Shown one piece after another: positions 25,992-35,709 of a stretch of DNA of 64,000 nucleotides. The stretch is taken from contig NZ_FMAC01000011.1 in the NCBI RefSeq assembly GCF_900094555.1, positions 62,001 through 126,000 of the forward strand, written 5' to 3'. The position numbers and the translations under genes are program-made. Position 1 is the first letter of the stretch. Each line of letters starts with the position of its first letter. This DNA is from Martinezella hainanensis (GTDB taxonomy: Bacteria; Pseudomonadota; Alphaproteobacteria; Rhizobiales; Rhizobiaceae). The notes beneath the pieces were generated by a model, which saw nothing but the letters and a program-made list of their open reading frames with translations, was not told the origin of the DNA and made no database searches.

Positions 25992-27122
25992 ATGCAGCAT
26001 CCAGAGTCCCACAAGGCGGGGTCCAGCCGGTTTCGCCTGTTTTCCCCGATCCTCGCCGGAGCCACCTTGCGCGAGCGGCTGATCGCGTGCCTTGGCGCCT
26101 TGATCGGCATTGGCCTTACCGGAGTCATCAGCGGCTATCTATTCGGGCAGGGGCCGCATCTTCCGCTCATCGTAGCGCCGATGGGGGCGTCTGCGGTGCT
26201 GCTTTTCGCGGTTCCGGCAAGCCCGCTTGCCCAGCCGTGGTCGATTATCGGCGGCAACACCATTTCAGCCCTGATGGGTATCATCGCCGCCTATCTCATT
26301 CACGATCCGATCATCGCAATCGGGGTCGGCGTTTCGCTTGCAATCGGAGCGATGTCATTTACGCGATGCCTGCATCCGCCAGGGGGGGCCGCCGCCTTGA
26401 CCGCCGTTCTCGGCGGCCCGGTCGTCGCGGGCTGGGGCTTCCTGTTTCCGTTCGTGCCGGTTGCCTTGAACTCCTGCATACTCGTCGGCCTCGGACTTGT
26501 GTTTCACAAGCTCTCCAGACGCAATTATCCGCATGTCGTCGCAAAGCCCGCCGAGAATACCCATCAGACACGCGATCTGCCGCCGCCCTTGCGGGTAGGC
26601 TTTCGTGAGGAGGACGTCGATACTGCGCTGGGCGTGCTTGACGAGACCTTCGATATCGATCGCGCAGACCTCAGCCGCCTCTTGCGGCAGGTCGAATTGC
26701 AGGCAGCGGTGCGTTCGCATGGAGACATAAGCTGCGCCGACATCATGTCGCGCGATGTCATTGCCATCGGCGAGGATGCCGAGCCGGACCACGCACGGCA
26801 TCTTCTGCTGAAGCACAATATTCGCACATTGCCGGTGAAGGATCGGGAAGGTCGCCTGATCGGCACGATCGGCTTGCGCGAACTCTCCGGAAGTCTCGAT
26901 ACCATCGCGAACGCCATATCGAAACCGGCTGTTGCCGATGCTGCCGATCCCGCCTTGTCGCTATTGCCCGTTCTGACGGACGGACGCACGCATGCAGTCA
27001 TCGTCGTTGATGCTGACTGGCGCGTCCTCGGGCTGATATCGCAGACGGATCTTTTGAGCGCCATGGCACGGCTTCTGCCGACCAGGAATGCCCCGGCGCG
27101 AGTAGTCGCTGGAAGCCGGTGA
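25992..27122 (+). CDS. HPP family membrane protein with C-terminal CBS domain pair
   Basis: The 376-residue protein has an N-terminal HPP domain (about 25-180) with five membrane segments and the name-giving motif TRCLHPPGGAAALTAVLGG. A soluble part of about 190 residues follows and carries two CBS motifs (SCADIMSRDVIAIGEDA and THAVIVVDADWRVLGLISQTDLL). Some HPP proteins of phototrophs transport nitrite; bacterial HPP-CBS proteins are mostly uncharacterised. CBS pairs usually bind adenine nucleotides and could gate the membrane part. The start at 25992 follows the LysR gene by 52 bp; the frame is open further upstream but overlaps LysR and encodes nothing recognisable. Confidence 0.85.
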   Translation: MQHPESHKAGSSRFRLFSPILAGATLRERLIACLGALIGIGLTGVISGYLFGQGPHLPLIVAPMGASAVLLFAVPASPLAQPWSIIGGNTISALMGIIAAYLIHDPIIAIGVGVSLAIGAMSFTRCLHPPGGAAALTAVLGGPVVAGWGFLFPFVPVALNSCILVGLGLVFHKLSRRNYPHVVAKPAENTHQTRDLPPPLRVGFREEDVDTALGVLDETFDIDRADLSRLLRQVELQAAVRSHGDISCADIMSRDVIAIGEDAEPDHARHLLLKHNIRTLPVKDREGRLIGTIGLRELSGSLDTIANAISKPAVADAADPALSLLPVLTDGRTHAVIVVDADWRVLGLISQTDLLSAMARLLPTRNAPARVVAGSR

Positions 27123-27248
27123 GGTGTTTCGACGTAAGGGATGAAATGTCGGCGTCTGAGCGCAGCCGTCCGTGCCCTGACGCGACTGCTGATTATCACG
27201 ATTTCCCGACATTCGTCGAACCAAGCCCTAGGGCGAATGCGGGACGAT

Positions 27249-27596
27249 CTAACGCTTGGCGATGAAGTCCATGAGAGCGACGGCGTTATTGTGCTCGCTG
27301 TCTCTCGCACCATAGAGAAGCGTGGCAGTCGATTGTCCGATCTGCTCTCTAAGCTCATCCAGTGCCTTGGAGTTCCTCTTTAACTCATCCTGATAGCGGT
27401 GGCGAAACTCATCCCATTTTTTTGGATCGTGACCGAACCAGCGTCGCAGCTCGGCGCTTGGAGCGATATCCTTCAGCCAGGCATCAATATGGGCGTCGTT
27501 CTTGCTGATGCCGCGAGGCCATAGACGGTCGACCAGGATACGCTTGCCGTCGCCATCATCGGCGGGTTCGTAAACTCGTTTGATGCGTAAAAGCAT
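27249..27596 (-). CDS. DUF488 family protein (YeaO-like)
   Basis: This is a 115-residue soluble protein with the DUF488 core: IKRVYEP near the start, RILVDRLWPRGISKNDAHIDAWLKDIAPS, LRRWFGHDP, and TLLYGARDSEHNNAVAL toward the end. The function of the family is not known. Two ATGs two codons apart (27602 and 27596) are possible; GGAAAGG is better spaced for the second. It is convergent with the HPP-CBS gene and stands alone. Confidence 0.85.
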   Translation of the reverse strand: MLLRIKRVYEPADDGDGKRILVDRLWPRGISKNDAHIDAWLKDIAPSAELRRWFGHDPKKWDEFRHRYQDELKRNSKALDELREQIGQSTATLLYGARDSEHNNAVALMDFIAKR

Positions 27597-27694
27597 GTCC
27601 ATCGCCTTTCCGGGGCGGCTGCCCCTTGTCGATGATAACATCCGTCCGCAGAAGCTTGGTCAATAATCAGGAGAGCGGCGTTGCTTTTTGTGTT

Positions 27695-29020
27695 TTAGAA
27701 ATCAGCGACCTTGCCCCAAACGGATGAGGCAAAACGGCTTGGGTGATAGGGCAGCGGATCGACGATCGGCGCAGCACCGGTCACGATGTCGGCAATCAGA
27801 TGGCCCGCACCAGGTCCGATTCCAAAGCCATGGCCAGAAAATCCCGCGGCGAGGATGAAACCGGGAAGGGTAGCGATCTCTCCAATGCCGGGAACACCGT
27901 CCGGCGTACTGTCGATATAGCCCGCCCAGGCGGCAGTGATCTTGGTCTTTTGAAGCTCCGGCAGGAGTTCCAGCGCCCTTGCATGCGTCAGTTCGATCGT
28001 CGCATGATCCGGCTTCGGATCGAGAATGCGCATACGCTCCATCGGCGTTGCCCGGTCGAGCCGCCAGCGCTTCAAGGATTCGTGGCCGGAGCGAAAGCCT
28101 TCGAGCCCGCCGGGCGAAAGGCTCTTTCGCCGCTTGAGGAACATGGGAATGAATTGCGATGAGAACCGCAATTGTTGCGGTGTCACATCCACCCGGCCGC
28201 GACCGCTGATGGCCAGCGTATAGCCGCCGTCGCCGCGACGCGTGACCGACACGCCGCTGGTGTGCAAGGCATCGGGCAATCCTTCGGCGCCGGCCGAAAC
28301 GGCCAGAATGGACGAGCGAACGGAGGCTTGAGGAAAGCGGATGCCCAACTGCCGGCAGAAGGCGGAAGCCCAGGCGCCACCGGCAAGGATCGCCGTCTTG
28401 GTGCGGATCGTGCCGCTCTCGGTGATCACACCGCTGACGCGCCCTGCCTCTGTTTCCAGGCCGCGGGCAGCGCAATTCTGATGAACGGTGCTGCCGAGCT
28501 TCTTGATCGCGCGGGCCACCGCCGGGGCCGCATTGGCCGGATCGGCAATTCCATCGGTCGGCGAGAAGACCCCGCCTTTCCAGATGCGCCCCGTGGCACG
28601 GCCGCGCTCGGTCGCAGCAGCGCCGTCGAGCATATGTGTCGTGACACCAACCGTTTTGGCAAAGTCATGCCAGCGCGCCCAACCGGCGATCTCCTGTTCG
28701 TCATTGCTGAGATAGAATAGGCCGCAGCGGCGGAAACCCGTGTCTTCGCCGCTTTCAGTGGCAAAACGCTCCCACAGATCAAGGCTTTTTGTTGCGATCG
28801 GCAGCTCCCGCCCGTCGCGATTCTGCTGCCGGCACCATCCCCAATTACGGCTGGATTGCTCCGCGCCGATCAGGCCTTTTTCGACAAGCGCGACGCGCAG
28901 GCCCGACCGTGCGAGATAATATGCGGCGAAGACACCGACAATCCCCCCGCCGATCACGACGGCATCGGCGGACTTCGGCAATATCGGCGAGCTTTCGATA
29001 AGGCAAAGCGGTGCAGGCAT
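27695..29020 (-). CDS. FAD-dependent oxidoreductase, DAO family (amine/D-amino-acid oxidase-like)
   Basis: This 441-residue flavoprotein has the N-terminal Rossmann motif AVVIGGGIVGVFAAYYLARSG, the flavin-contact stretch SSRNWGWCRQQNRDGRE and a C-terminal GFSGHGFGIGPGAGHL loop that closes over the FAD, all typical of the glycine/D-amino-acid oxidase family. It should oxidise a primary or secondary amine. The Lrp/AsnC regulator gene is divergent from it across 231 bp, a standard arrangement for amino-acid-responsive control. The exact substrate cannot be read from sequence. Confidence 0.85.
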   Translation of the reverse strand: MPAPLCLIESSPILPKSADAVVIGGGIVGVFAAYYLARSGLRVALVEKGLIGAEQSSRNWGWCRQQNRDGRELPIATKSLDLWERFATESGEDTGFRRCGLFYLSNDEQEIAGWARWHDFAKTVGVTTHMLDGAAATERGRATGRIWKGGVFSPTDGIADPANAAPAVARAIKKLGSTVHQNCAARGLETEAGRVSGVITESGTIRTKTAILAGGAWASAFCRQLGIRFPQASVRSSILAVSAGAEGLPDALHTSGVSVTRRGDGGYTLAISGRGRVDVTPQQLRFSSQFIPMFLKRRKSLSPGGLEGFRSGHESLKRWRLDRATPMERMRILDPKPDHATIELTHARALELLPELQKTKITAAWAGYIDSTPDGVPGIGEIATLPGFILAAGFSGHGFGIGPGAGHLIADIVTGAAPIVDPLPYHPSRFASSVWGKVADF

Positions 29021-29251
29021 GCGCGATCTCCCGGTTCACCCAAATCTACTCCATTGCTTCGCCAGACGTTGCCGGAGATTGTCAGCCTGCCAAATTTTAT
29101 GCCGCGATTGATGCCGTCTATAAACTATTGTGCTTCAAGGGAGATTTGTCTTCCTGATAGACATGTCCGGGCGATATGCTACGCTCTGCTTTGCGCGATA
29201 ACAGCATTTTGTGCCGTCTTCGCCGGCACTCTTTCAATGGCGGGCCTTCTC

Positions 29252-29728
29252 ATGAAACTGGATCGGATCGATATCAAAATCCTCTATGAGCTTCAGAGAA
29301 ACGGCCGCATTACCAATGTCGAGCTGGCGGAACTGGTGGCCCTTTCGCCCAGCCCATGCCTCATGCGCGTCAAGCGGCTGCAGGCGGAAGGATATATCGA
29401 GGGCTATTCGGCCCAGATCAACCTCGCCAAGCTCGGCCAGACGCTGACCGTCTTTACCGAAATCACACTGAAGAACCACAGGCAGATCGATTTTGCCCGC
29501 TTCCTCAACGTGGTCGAGAAAATCGACCAGGTGATCGAGTGCCATCTCGTATCGGGCGGCTACGACTATCTCATCAAGTTCGTCACCGCCGGGATCGGCG
29601 AGTACCAGACCATCATGGAACGGCTGACCGACATGGATATCGGCATCGACAAGTATTTCAGCTTCGTCGTGCTCAAATCACCGATCGTCAAGTCGCACAT
29701 GCCGCTAACCAGCCTGTTTCCCCTCTGA
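29252..29728 (+). CDS. Lrp/AsnC family transcriptional regulator
   Basis: This 158-residue protein has an N-terminal helix-turn-helix (DRIDIKILYELQRNGRITNVELAELVALSPSPCLMRVKRL) and a C-terminal RAM/AsnC effector domain (ECHLVSGGYDYLIKFVTAGIGEYQTIM). I chose the ATG at 29252; ATG 29237 would add five residues, and neither has a strong ribosome-binding site. It is divergent from the FAD oxidase and convergent with the peptide-type ABC operon. It likely senses an amino acid and controls one or both. Confidence 0.88.
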   Translation: MKLDRIDIKILYELQRNGRITNVELAELVALSPSPCLMRVKRLQAEGYIEGYSAQINLAKLGQTLTVFTEITLKNHRQIDFARFLNVVEKIDQVIECHLVSGGYDYLIKFVTAGIGEYQTIMERLTDMDIGIDKYFSFVVLKSPIVKSHMPLTSLFPL

Positions 29729-29752
29729 TGGGCTGACAGGTCCGGTCGGCGG

Positions 29753-31408
29753 CTAGCCGTGGCCATATTCGCGCTTCAACTCAGGGTCCTGAACGAGATT
29801 GTCGAGCCAGGCCGGATCGAGTTTCGGAACCGATCCGAACAGCAGTTGCGAATAGGGATGGCGCGGCGTATCCGCGGTCTCGCGCGTAATTTGCTCCACC
29901 TTCTTGCCGCCATACATCACGGCGATCTCATCGCAGATTGCCTCGACGACCGACAGATCGTGGCTGATGAAGATGTAGGAGAGATGCAGCTCACGCTGCA
30001 GCTCCTTGAGAAGGTCGATGATCGCGGCAGCAACGACGGTATCGAGGGCGGAGGTGATTTCATCGCAGATGATCAGGCGCGGTTCGGCCGCAAGCGCGCG
30101 GGCGAAGTTCACGCGCTGCTTCTGTCCGCCCGATAATTCCGATGGATAACGGTAGCGAAGCGCTCGTGGCAATCGCACCATGTCGAGCAATTGATCGACC
30201 CTTGCCTCTCGCGCCTTGCGATCCATCCCGTGATAAAATGCCAAGGGCCGCTCGAGAATGTCGGCAATCGACTTTGCCGGATTGAGCGCGGTATCGGCAT
30301 ATTGAAAGACGATCTGCATCTCCCGCAATTGATCCCGCGTGCGCGATTTGGCGGCGCGATTGATCTCGCTGCCATTGAAATCGATCGTGCCTGATACGGC
30401 CGGCAATATGCCGGCAATCGCCCGCGCCAGCGTCGACTTTCCGCATCCGGATTCGCCGATGATGCCGAGATTTCTGCCTTTCTCCACCTCGAGGCTGACG
30501 GATTGAACCGCGCAGACTGCTGGCAGGCCGTTGGGTTGAAGATCGCCATAGCCGGCTACCAGGCTGTCGATCCTCAACACAGGTGCAATCGACGCGCCCG
30601 CGCTATTGCTCCGCACGACCTGCTTCGGCTCGAAGGCCGCAAGCAGCTCGCGTGTGTAGGGATGGCTTGGCCGCGTCAGGATCGCTTCGGTCTTTGCCAC
30701 TTCCTGGATTTCGCCGCCCTTGAGGACAGCGATGCGATCGGCGATCTGGGCGACGACCGCAAGATCATGCGACACATAGACGCCGGCAATGTCGCCGGCA
30801 CGGATGACCGATTTGAATGCTTTCAGCACATCGATCTGCGTCGTCACATCGAGCGCTGTGGTCGGTTCGTCGAAAATGACCAGCTTGGGTTCGCCGATCA
30901 GAGCCATGGCTGCCGCCAGCCGCTGCAACTGGCCGCCGGAGACCTGATGCGGATATCGCTCGCCGATCGTTTCCGGATTCGGCAGGGAAAGAGCCCGGAA
31001 GAGCTCGATCGCGCGCAGTCGAGCTTGCTCAGGCGGCATCAGCCGGTGAATGCGCGTGACTTCGATCACCTGTTCCATGATCTTCGTGGCGGGATTGAAG
31101 GCTGCCGCAGCACTTTGCGGGATATAGGCGACCGTCGTGCCGCGAACCTTTGCGCGCGCGCTTTCGGAGAGCGCGGCCATGTCCTGCCCGTCGACGTAAA
31201 TCTTGCCGCCGGAGATGTGACAGCCTTCCCGCGCATGTCCCATGAGCGTCAGCGCGATCGTCGTCTTACCCGAGCCGCTTTCGCCGATGAGGGCAATAAT
31301 TTCACCCTTGGCGATGTCGAAGCTGACATCCTTGATGATCTCGATGATCCGACCGGAGTCTGTCTTCGCCTCGACTTTGAGATTCCTGATTTCAACGAGG
31401 TCGGTCAT
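29753..31408 (-). CDS. Peptide-type ABC transporter, fused DppD-DppF ATPase
   Basis: One polypeptide of 551 residues carries two complete ABC domains. The first has Walker A GESGSGKTT, signature VSGGQLQRLAAAMA and Walker B LVIFDEPTTALD. The second has GESGCGKST, LSGGQKQRVNFARA and LIICDEITSALD. The oligopeptide/dipeptide C-terminal signature is present after each. The start could be 31414 (ATGA overlap with the permease stop) or 31408, which has better spacing from GGAG. It is the last gene of a seven-gene minus-strand operon. A second fused ATPase of the same design lies at 51821-53473. Confidence 0.93.
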   Translation of the reverse strand: MTDLVEIRNLKVEAKTDSGRIIEIIKDVSFDIAKGEIIALIGESGSGKTTIALTLMGHAREGCHISGGKIYVDGQDMAALSESARAKVRGTTVAYIPQSAAAAFNPATKIMEQVIEVTRIHRLMPPEQARLRAIELFRALSLPNPETIGERYPHQVSGGQLQRLAAAMALIGEPKLVIFDEPTTALDVTTQIDVLKAFKSVIRAGDIAGVYVSHDLAVVAQIADRIAVLKGGEIQEVAKTEAILTRPSHPYTRELLAAFEPKQVVRSNSAGASIAPVLRIDSLVAGYGDLQPNGLPAVCAVQSVSLEVEKGRNLGIIGESGCGKSTLARAIAGILPAVSGTIDFNGSEINRAAKSRTRDQLREMQIVFQYADTALNPAKSIADILERPLAFYHGMDRKAREARVDQLLDMVRLPRALRYRYPSELSGGQKQRVNFARALAAEPRLIICDEITSALDTVVAAAIIDLLKELQRELHLSYIFISHDLSVVEAICDEIAVMYGGKKVEQITRETADTPRHPYSQLLFGSVPKLDPAWLDNLVQDPELKREYGHG

Positions 31409-31410
31409 CG

Positions 31411-32262
31411 TCATGCGCTCCTGTCCCTGATCCTGCGCGGCAGGTTGTCGATCAGCAGGTTGACGCTGATGGTGAGGCTGGCGATGGCGAAGGAGGGCAC
31501 GATCACGGCGGGTGCGGCGAAGGGCAGGCCGCCGATATTTTCGCGGACCAGCGCTCCCCAGTCGGCATAGGGCGGCTGCAGGCCGAGGCCGAGAAAAGAA
31601 AGGCCCGACAGCAGGAGCACGACAAAGACGAAGCGCAGGCCGAAGTCCGCCAGAACCGGCCGGATAATGTTCGGCAGAATTTCAGAGGCGATAATATATC
31701 CGACCTTCTCGCCGCGAGTGCGCGCAACCGTGATGAAATCCATCGTGTTGATGTTGACGGCAAGGGCGCGCGCAAAGCGATAGGCGCCGGGCGTGTAGAT
31801 GACGGCGAGCGTGATGATCAGCACCGGAATGGACGAGCCGACAGCAGCAACGACGACCAGGCCGAAAAGCTTGCTCGGGATTGAATTCAGTGCGTCGAGA
31901 AACCGGCTCAGGATCGTGTCGAACCATCCGCCGATGACCGCCGCGGTCATGCCGAGTGTCACGCCGCAAAAACAGCAGAGGGCCACTGCAGCCAATGAAA
32001 TACCGACCGTATAGCGCGCGCCCATCAAGACGCGCGAGAGCATGTCTCGGCCGAGATAGTCCGACCCGAGCCACAATTGCGGGCTCACCGGGCCGAAATA
32101 ATCGGTATCGATGATGTCACCGACGGAATAGGGAATGATATAGGGGGCGAACAGGGCGATGATCGTCCAGCCGAAGATAACGGCAAAGGCTACGATGCCA
32201 ACGAGGCTGACGTTGTAACCGAACATGGATGGAGAACGGGGAGCCAAGCTTTTCGTGGTCAT
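31411..32262 (-). CDS. Peptide-type ABC transporter permease, DppC family
   Basis: This 283-residue inner-membrane protein begins MTTKSLAPRSPSMFG before the first span, then has the DppC-type arrangement of six spans and the loop ARTRGEKVGYIIASEILPNIIRP, which engages the ATPase. Its start overlaps the DppB stop by 4 bp (ATGA) and its stop overlaps or abuts the ATPase start, so the membrane and ATPase parts are translationally coupled. Confidence 0.92.
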   Translation of the reverse strand: MTTKSLAPRSPSMFGYNVSLVGIVAFAVIFGWTIIALFAPYIIPYSVGDIIDTDYFGPVSPQLWLGSDYLGRDMLSRVLMGARYTVGISLAAVALCCFCGVTLGMTAAVIGGWFDTILSRFLDALNSIPSKLFGLVVVAAVGSSIPVLIITLAVIYTPGAYRFARALAVNINTMDFITVARTRGEKVGYIIASEILPNIIRPVLADFGLRFVFVVLLLSGLSFLGLGLQPPYADWGALVRENIGGLPFAAPAVIVPSFAIASLTISVNLLIDNLPRRIRDRSA

Positions 32263-33212
32263 CGCAACCTCGGATTCGACAGGATGGCAATGATGTCGGC
32301 GGCGGTGATCAGCAAGAGGTAACCAAGGCAAAAGATCATCGCGCAGCTCTGGATGAGCGGCAGATCGCGGGTTGCGACCGCGTCCACCATCAGCTTGGCG
32401 ATGCCAGGATAGTTAAAGATGGTCTCGACGATGATCACGCCGCCGACGAGATAGGAGAGCGAAAGCGCAATGGCATTGACGATCGGCCCGAGAGCATTGG
32501 GCAATGCGTGTCTGAACACCATGCGGCTGCGTGAGGCGCCCTTGAGAAGGGCCATTTCGACATAGGGCGTCTTCAGCGTCTCGATTAGAGCCGCGCGGGT
32601 CATGCGGATCATTTGCGCCGAGATGACGAAGGTGAGCGTAATGACCGGCATGGCATAGATTTTCATGAGGTCGAAGAGCGTATGGGCCTCGCTCGTCGAC
32701 GACAATGCCGGCAGCCAGCGCAGATAGACGGCAAACAGCAATACCGCGAGCGTCGCGACCATGAATTCGGGCACCGAGATGACGCCGATCGAGATGACGG
32801 TTACGAGGCGATCATAATAGGAGCCGCGAAGCATGGCGGACGTAATGCCGAGCAGCAGGGCCAACGGCACGGAGACGAGGGTGGTTATGGCCGCAAGTTC
32901 CAGCGTCGCCACCAGACGCCCGCCGATCAGCTGCGCGACGGGCATGTTATTCGCATAGGACGTCCCAAGGTCGCCCTTCATCAACCCCAAAAGCCATCCT
33001 ATGAACCGCAGGATTGCCGGCTCATCGAGATGCATGGCCTTGCGCAAGCCTGCAACCGCCTCAGGCGTGGCCGCCTGACCAAGCAGGATGGAGGCGGTAT
33101 CTCCCGGCAGCATGCTGGTTGCGAAAAAGACGGCAAACGACACGATCAGCAACGAGATGATCGCGATGAAAAGCCGATTCAGGACAAGGACGGAAACCTC
33201 GGATCTCAACAA
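32259..33212 (-). CDS. Peptide-type ABC transporter permease, DppB family
   Basis: This 317-residue inner-membrane protein has an N-terminal span (LNRLFIAIISLLIVSFAVFF), the DppB-type periplasmic segment with MLPGDTA, and the conserved loop LLKGASRSRMVFRHALPNALGPIV in its second half. It is the partner of the DppC-type protein downstream. The binding-protein gene lies 99 bp upstream, separated by a hairpin. Confidence 0.92.
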   Translation of the reverse strand: MLRSEVSVLVLNRLFIAIISLLIVSFAVFFATSMLPGDTASILLGQAATPEAVAGLRKAMHLDEPAILRFIGWLLGLMKGDLGTSYANNMPVAQLIGGRLVATLELAAITTLVSVPLALLLGITSAMLRGSYYDRLVTVISIGVISVPEFMVATLAVLLFAVYLRWLPALSSTSEAHTLFDLMKIYAMPVITLTFVISAQMIRMTRAALIETLKTPYVEMALLKGASRSRMVFRHALPNALGPIVNAIALSLSYLVGGVIIVETIFNYPGIAKLMVDAVATRDLPLIQSCAMIFCLGYLLLITAADIIAILSNPRLR

Positions 33213-33264
33213 AAGTGCTCCTGCAGCGTTCTAAGGAACGAATGCGTTTGCGGGACGAAAGCCA

Positions 33265-33292
33265 CCCCGGAACGGCCTGAACCGTCCCGGGG
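33265..33292 (-). terminator. GC-rich hairpin between binding protein and DppB
   Basis: CCCCGGAACGG (33265-33275) and CCGTCCCGGGG (33282-33292) form an 11-bp stem with one mismatch and a 6-nt loop, 20 bases downstream of the binding-protein stop codon. There is no T-run. Confidence 0.55.
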
Positions 33293-33311
33293 AAGAGATG
33301 TCCAGCGGCGG

Positions 33312-34922
33312 TCAGGCCTGGAGCCAGAGATATTCCGCCATCGCGTAACCCATCATGCCACCGAGCGGATTGGCTTCCAATCCGTGTACCTTGCTCGAAA
33401 TGGCATCCACATTCGAGATATAGGCAGGGATGATGGTGCCCGCCTCGTCGGCGATCATCACCTGCATTTCGTCGTAGATCTGCTTGCGCTTGGTCTGATC
33501 GAGCAAGCCACGGGCTTCGATCAGCATCTTGTCGAATTTCTCCGACTTGTACTGGCTCTCGTTCCATGGGGCATTCGAGGCATAGAGAAGCGAGAACAGG
33601 ATGTCGGGCGTCGGGCGCGGATTGATGTTGCCAAAATGGATCGGCGCCTTCAGCCAGTAATTATCCCAGTAGCCGTCGGATGGAACGCGCTGGACATCGA
33701 GCTTCATGCCGATGTTTGCGCCCGCAGCCTGGATGATCATCGCCATATCGATTGACGAGCCTGCCGCATCGGAGGCGATCACCGGAATGGATTGGCCGAG
33801 TACGCCCGCCTTCTGGAAATGGAACTTGGCCTTGTCCGGATCGAAGGCTTTCGGCTTCAAATCATTGTTGTGATAGATGTTGGCCGGAGAGACGGGCTGA
33901 TCATTCGCCACTTCACCAAAACCGCGCAATGCCGATTTGACGATCTGCTCGCGATTGACGAGGGACTTCATCCCGTCGACGAAATCCTTCTTGTTGCCCG
34001 GCGTCATGTCGAGACGCATGTTGAGGTTGGTGTAATTGCCGCTTGTCGTTTTCGACAATGCAAAGCCCGACTGGCCATCGACCAGCTTCACCGCGCGGGG
34101 GTTGATCGCTGCAGCAAGATGAATGTCGCCCGAGAGCAGGGCATTCACGCGGGCATTGTCGTCGCTGATGGCGAAGAACTCGAAGGAGTCGAGATAGGGT
34201 TGGCCCGACTTCCAGTAGTTCTTGTTCTTGACGACGACCGAGCGATTACCCGGATCGAAGGTTTCGAGCACGAAAGCGCCGGTACCGTTGCCCTTCGAAA
34301 AGTCCGTCGTGCCGTTGGCGACGATCATGAAGTGATGCAGCGCCAGAATGGTCGGCAGGTCGGCATTCGGGTCGGCGAGCGTAAGTTCGACCGTCGACTT
34401 GTCGACCGCCTTGAAGCCGGTCATCTGGGCGGCAATCTTGGCAACCTTGGAGCCGACGCCCGGGTCGAGATGGCGCTTCAGCGAAAAGACGACATCGTCG
34501 GCCGTCAGTTCCTTGCCGTCATGGAACGTCACGCCCTTGCGCAGCTTGATCGTCCAGGTCTTGGCGTCCTTGCTTTCGATGCTCTCGGCAAGCTCCATTT
34601 GCGTTACGCCGGCCTTGTCGATGAAAGTCAGGCGATTGTAGAGCGAGCAGCAGCGCACATAGTCTGTCGACAGGGACGCCTTGGCGGGATCCAGCGTGTC
34701 GGCGGTGGACGACGACCAGCCGGCCCCCTTGAACGCGCCGCCCGAGACCGGCGTGGCTGCAACGGCCTGCGTGGCGCGGCCGAGAATGATGCCTGCTGAT
34801 GATACCGCGACGCCTCCCGCTAGCATCAGTTTCAGAAGATCGCGCCGCGTTGCTCCGCGCCGGATGGCGTTCTCCACCATTGCGTCGTCGGCAGTCGTCC
34901 AGTTTGTAATTCTGTCAGTCAT
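33312..34922 (-). CDS. Peptide-type ABC transporter substrate-binding protein (family 5)
   Basis: The 536-residue protein belongs to the DppA/OppA/NikA family 5 binding proteins, with the conserved segment TWTIKLRKGVTFHDGKELTADDVVFSLKR. The N-terminus has a cytosolic lead of about 25 residues and then a twin-arginine signal (R26 R27 in ATRRDLLKLMLAGG) followed by a hydrophobic stretch and cleavage near AVAA, indicating Tat export. It is followed by DppB, DppC and the fused ATPase. The ligand is unknown; enzymes in the operon (aminotransferase, HAD, acetyltransferase) suggest an amine or amino acid derivative rather than a plain dipeptide. Confidence 0.9.
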   Translation of the reverse strand: MTDRITNWTTADDAMVENAIRRGATRRDLLKLMLAGGVAVSSAGIILGRATQAVAATPVSGGAFKGAGWSSSTADTLDPAKASLSTDYVRCCSLYNRLTFIDKAGVTQMELAESIESKDAKTWTIKLRKGVTFHDGKELTADDVVFSLKRHLDPGVGSKVAKIAAQMTGFKAVDKSTVELTLADPNADLPTILALHHFMIVANGTTDFSKGNGTGAFVLETFDPGNRSVVVKNKNYWKSGQPYLDSFEFFAISDDNARVNALLSGDIHLAAAINPRAVKLVDGQSGFALSKTTSGNYTNLNMRLDMTPGNKKDFVDGMKSLVNREQIVKSALRGFGEVANDQPVSPANIYHNNDLKPKAFDPDKAKFHFQKAGVLGQSIPVIASDAAGSSIDMAMIIQAAGANIGMKLDVQRVPSDGYWDNYWLKAPIHFGNINPRPTPDILFSLLYASNAPWNESQYKSEKFDKMLIEARGLLDQTKRKQIYDEMQVMIADEAGTIIPAYISNVDAISSKVHGLEANPLGGMMGYAMAEYLWLQA

Positions 34923-34986
34923 CTCATTCCCCTTTTTCTGTTGATTGATGGGATGCCCGTCTTGGTCGCGAGCTCTCCCGGTTGGG

Positions 34987-35709
34987 TCACTGTCTTTCGG
35001 TCAGCCTTTCCTTGACCGCCGAGGCGAAAGCCGCCATCGACGTGAAGTGGTAGTCGGGTTGAGTGAAGTTTTCTGGCTCTATCGTGCCGCCATAGCCATT
35101 CTGCGCATGACGGCGCTCGATCCAGCAATTGGTCAGACCAAGCTTTCGCGAAATGCCGATATCGTGGTACTGGCTTTGAGCGACATGCAGGATATCGTTC
35201 TTGCTTGCCCCTTTGCCGGCGACGAACTCGAATACCTGTTCGAAGAAGGCGGGATCTGGCTTTTCCGTGCCGGTATCATCGGCGGTGAAGGTCGCAAAGA
35301 ACGGCGAGCCCAGCTTCTTTTCGAAATGATCGAGTGCCCAGCGGCGGGCATTTGTCATCGCAACAAGGCGATGTGTTTTCCCGAGTTCGGCAAGTGCCGC
35401 CGCGCTGTCGTCGAAGGCATTCCAGTTGGCCACGGAATCGCGCAGCCGCCGCGCATACCGATCTTCCGCTGGCAGGCCGAGTGCAGGCGCGATGATCATG
35501 TAGACGCGTGAAAGATCGTCCGGAAAGAGATCCGCATCCTCGCTGTAGCGCGCCTGGCGATAGAGCCTCAATGCTTCCTCGCCATCGATGGAAGTGCCGG
35601 TTTCCGCTGCAATCTCCGCAAGGCAGGTCTTTATGCCGCCTTCGAAATCGATAAGGGTGCCGACGACATCGAAGGTAAGATATTTGAATTCCTGAAAGTC
35701 TCTGGCCAA
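34987..35709 (-). CDS. HAD-superfamily hydrolase, haloacid dehalogenase type II-like (copy 1)
   Basis: The 240-residue protein has motif I FDVVGTLIDFE (nucleophile Asp), the Arg-bearing RLYRQARYSEDADLF helix, motif II MTNA, Lys in GTEKPDPAFF and a motif III-like SQYHDIGISRKLG. It belongs to the (S)-2-haloacid dehalogenase/phosphatase branch; real substrates may be non-halogenated. The only start giving the right length is TTG at 35709, with AAGGAG eight bases upstream; the longer frame from 35886 lacks family similarity ahead of this point. It lies between the aminotransferase and binding-protein genes. A second HAD of this branch starts the divergent unit at 38492. Confidence 0.8.
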   Translation of the reverse strand: MARDFQEFKYLTFDVVGTLIDFEGGIKTCLAEIAAETGTSIDGEEALRLYRQARYSEDADLFPDDLSRVYMIIAPALGLPAEDRYARRLRDSVANWNAFDDSAAALAELGKTHRLVAMTNARRWALDHFEKKLGSPFFATFTADDTGTEKPDPAFFEQVFEFVAGKGASKNDILHVAQSQYHDIGISRKLGLTNCWIERRHAQNGYGGTIEPENFTQPDYHFTSMAAFASAVKERLTERQ

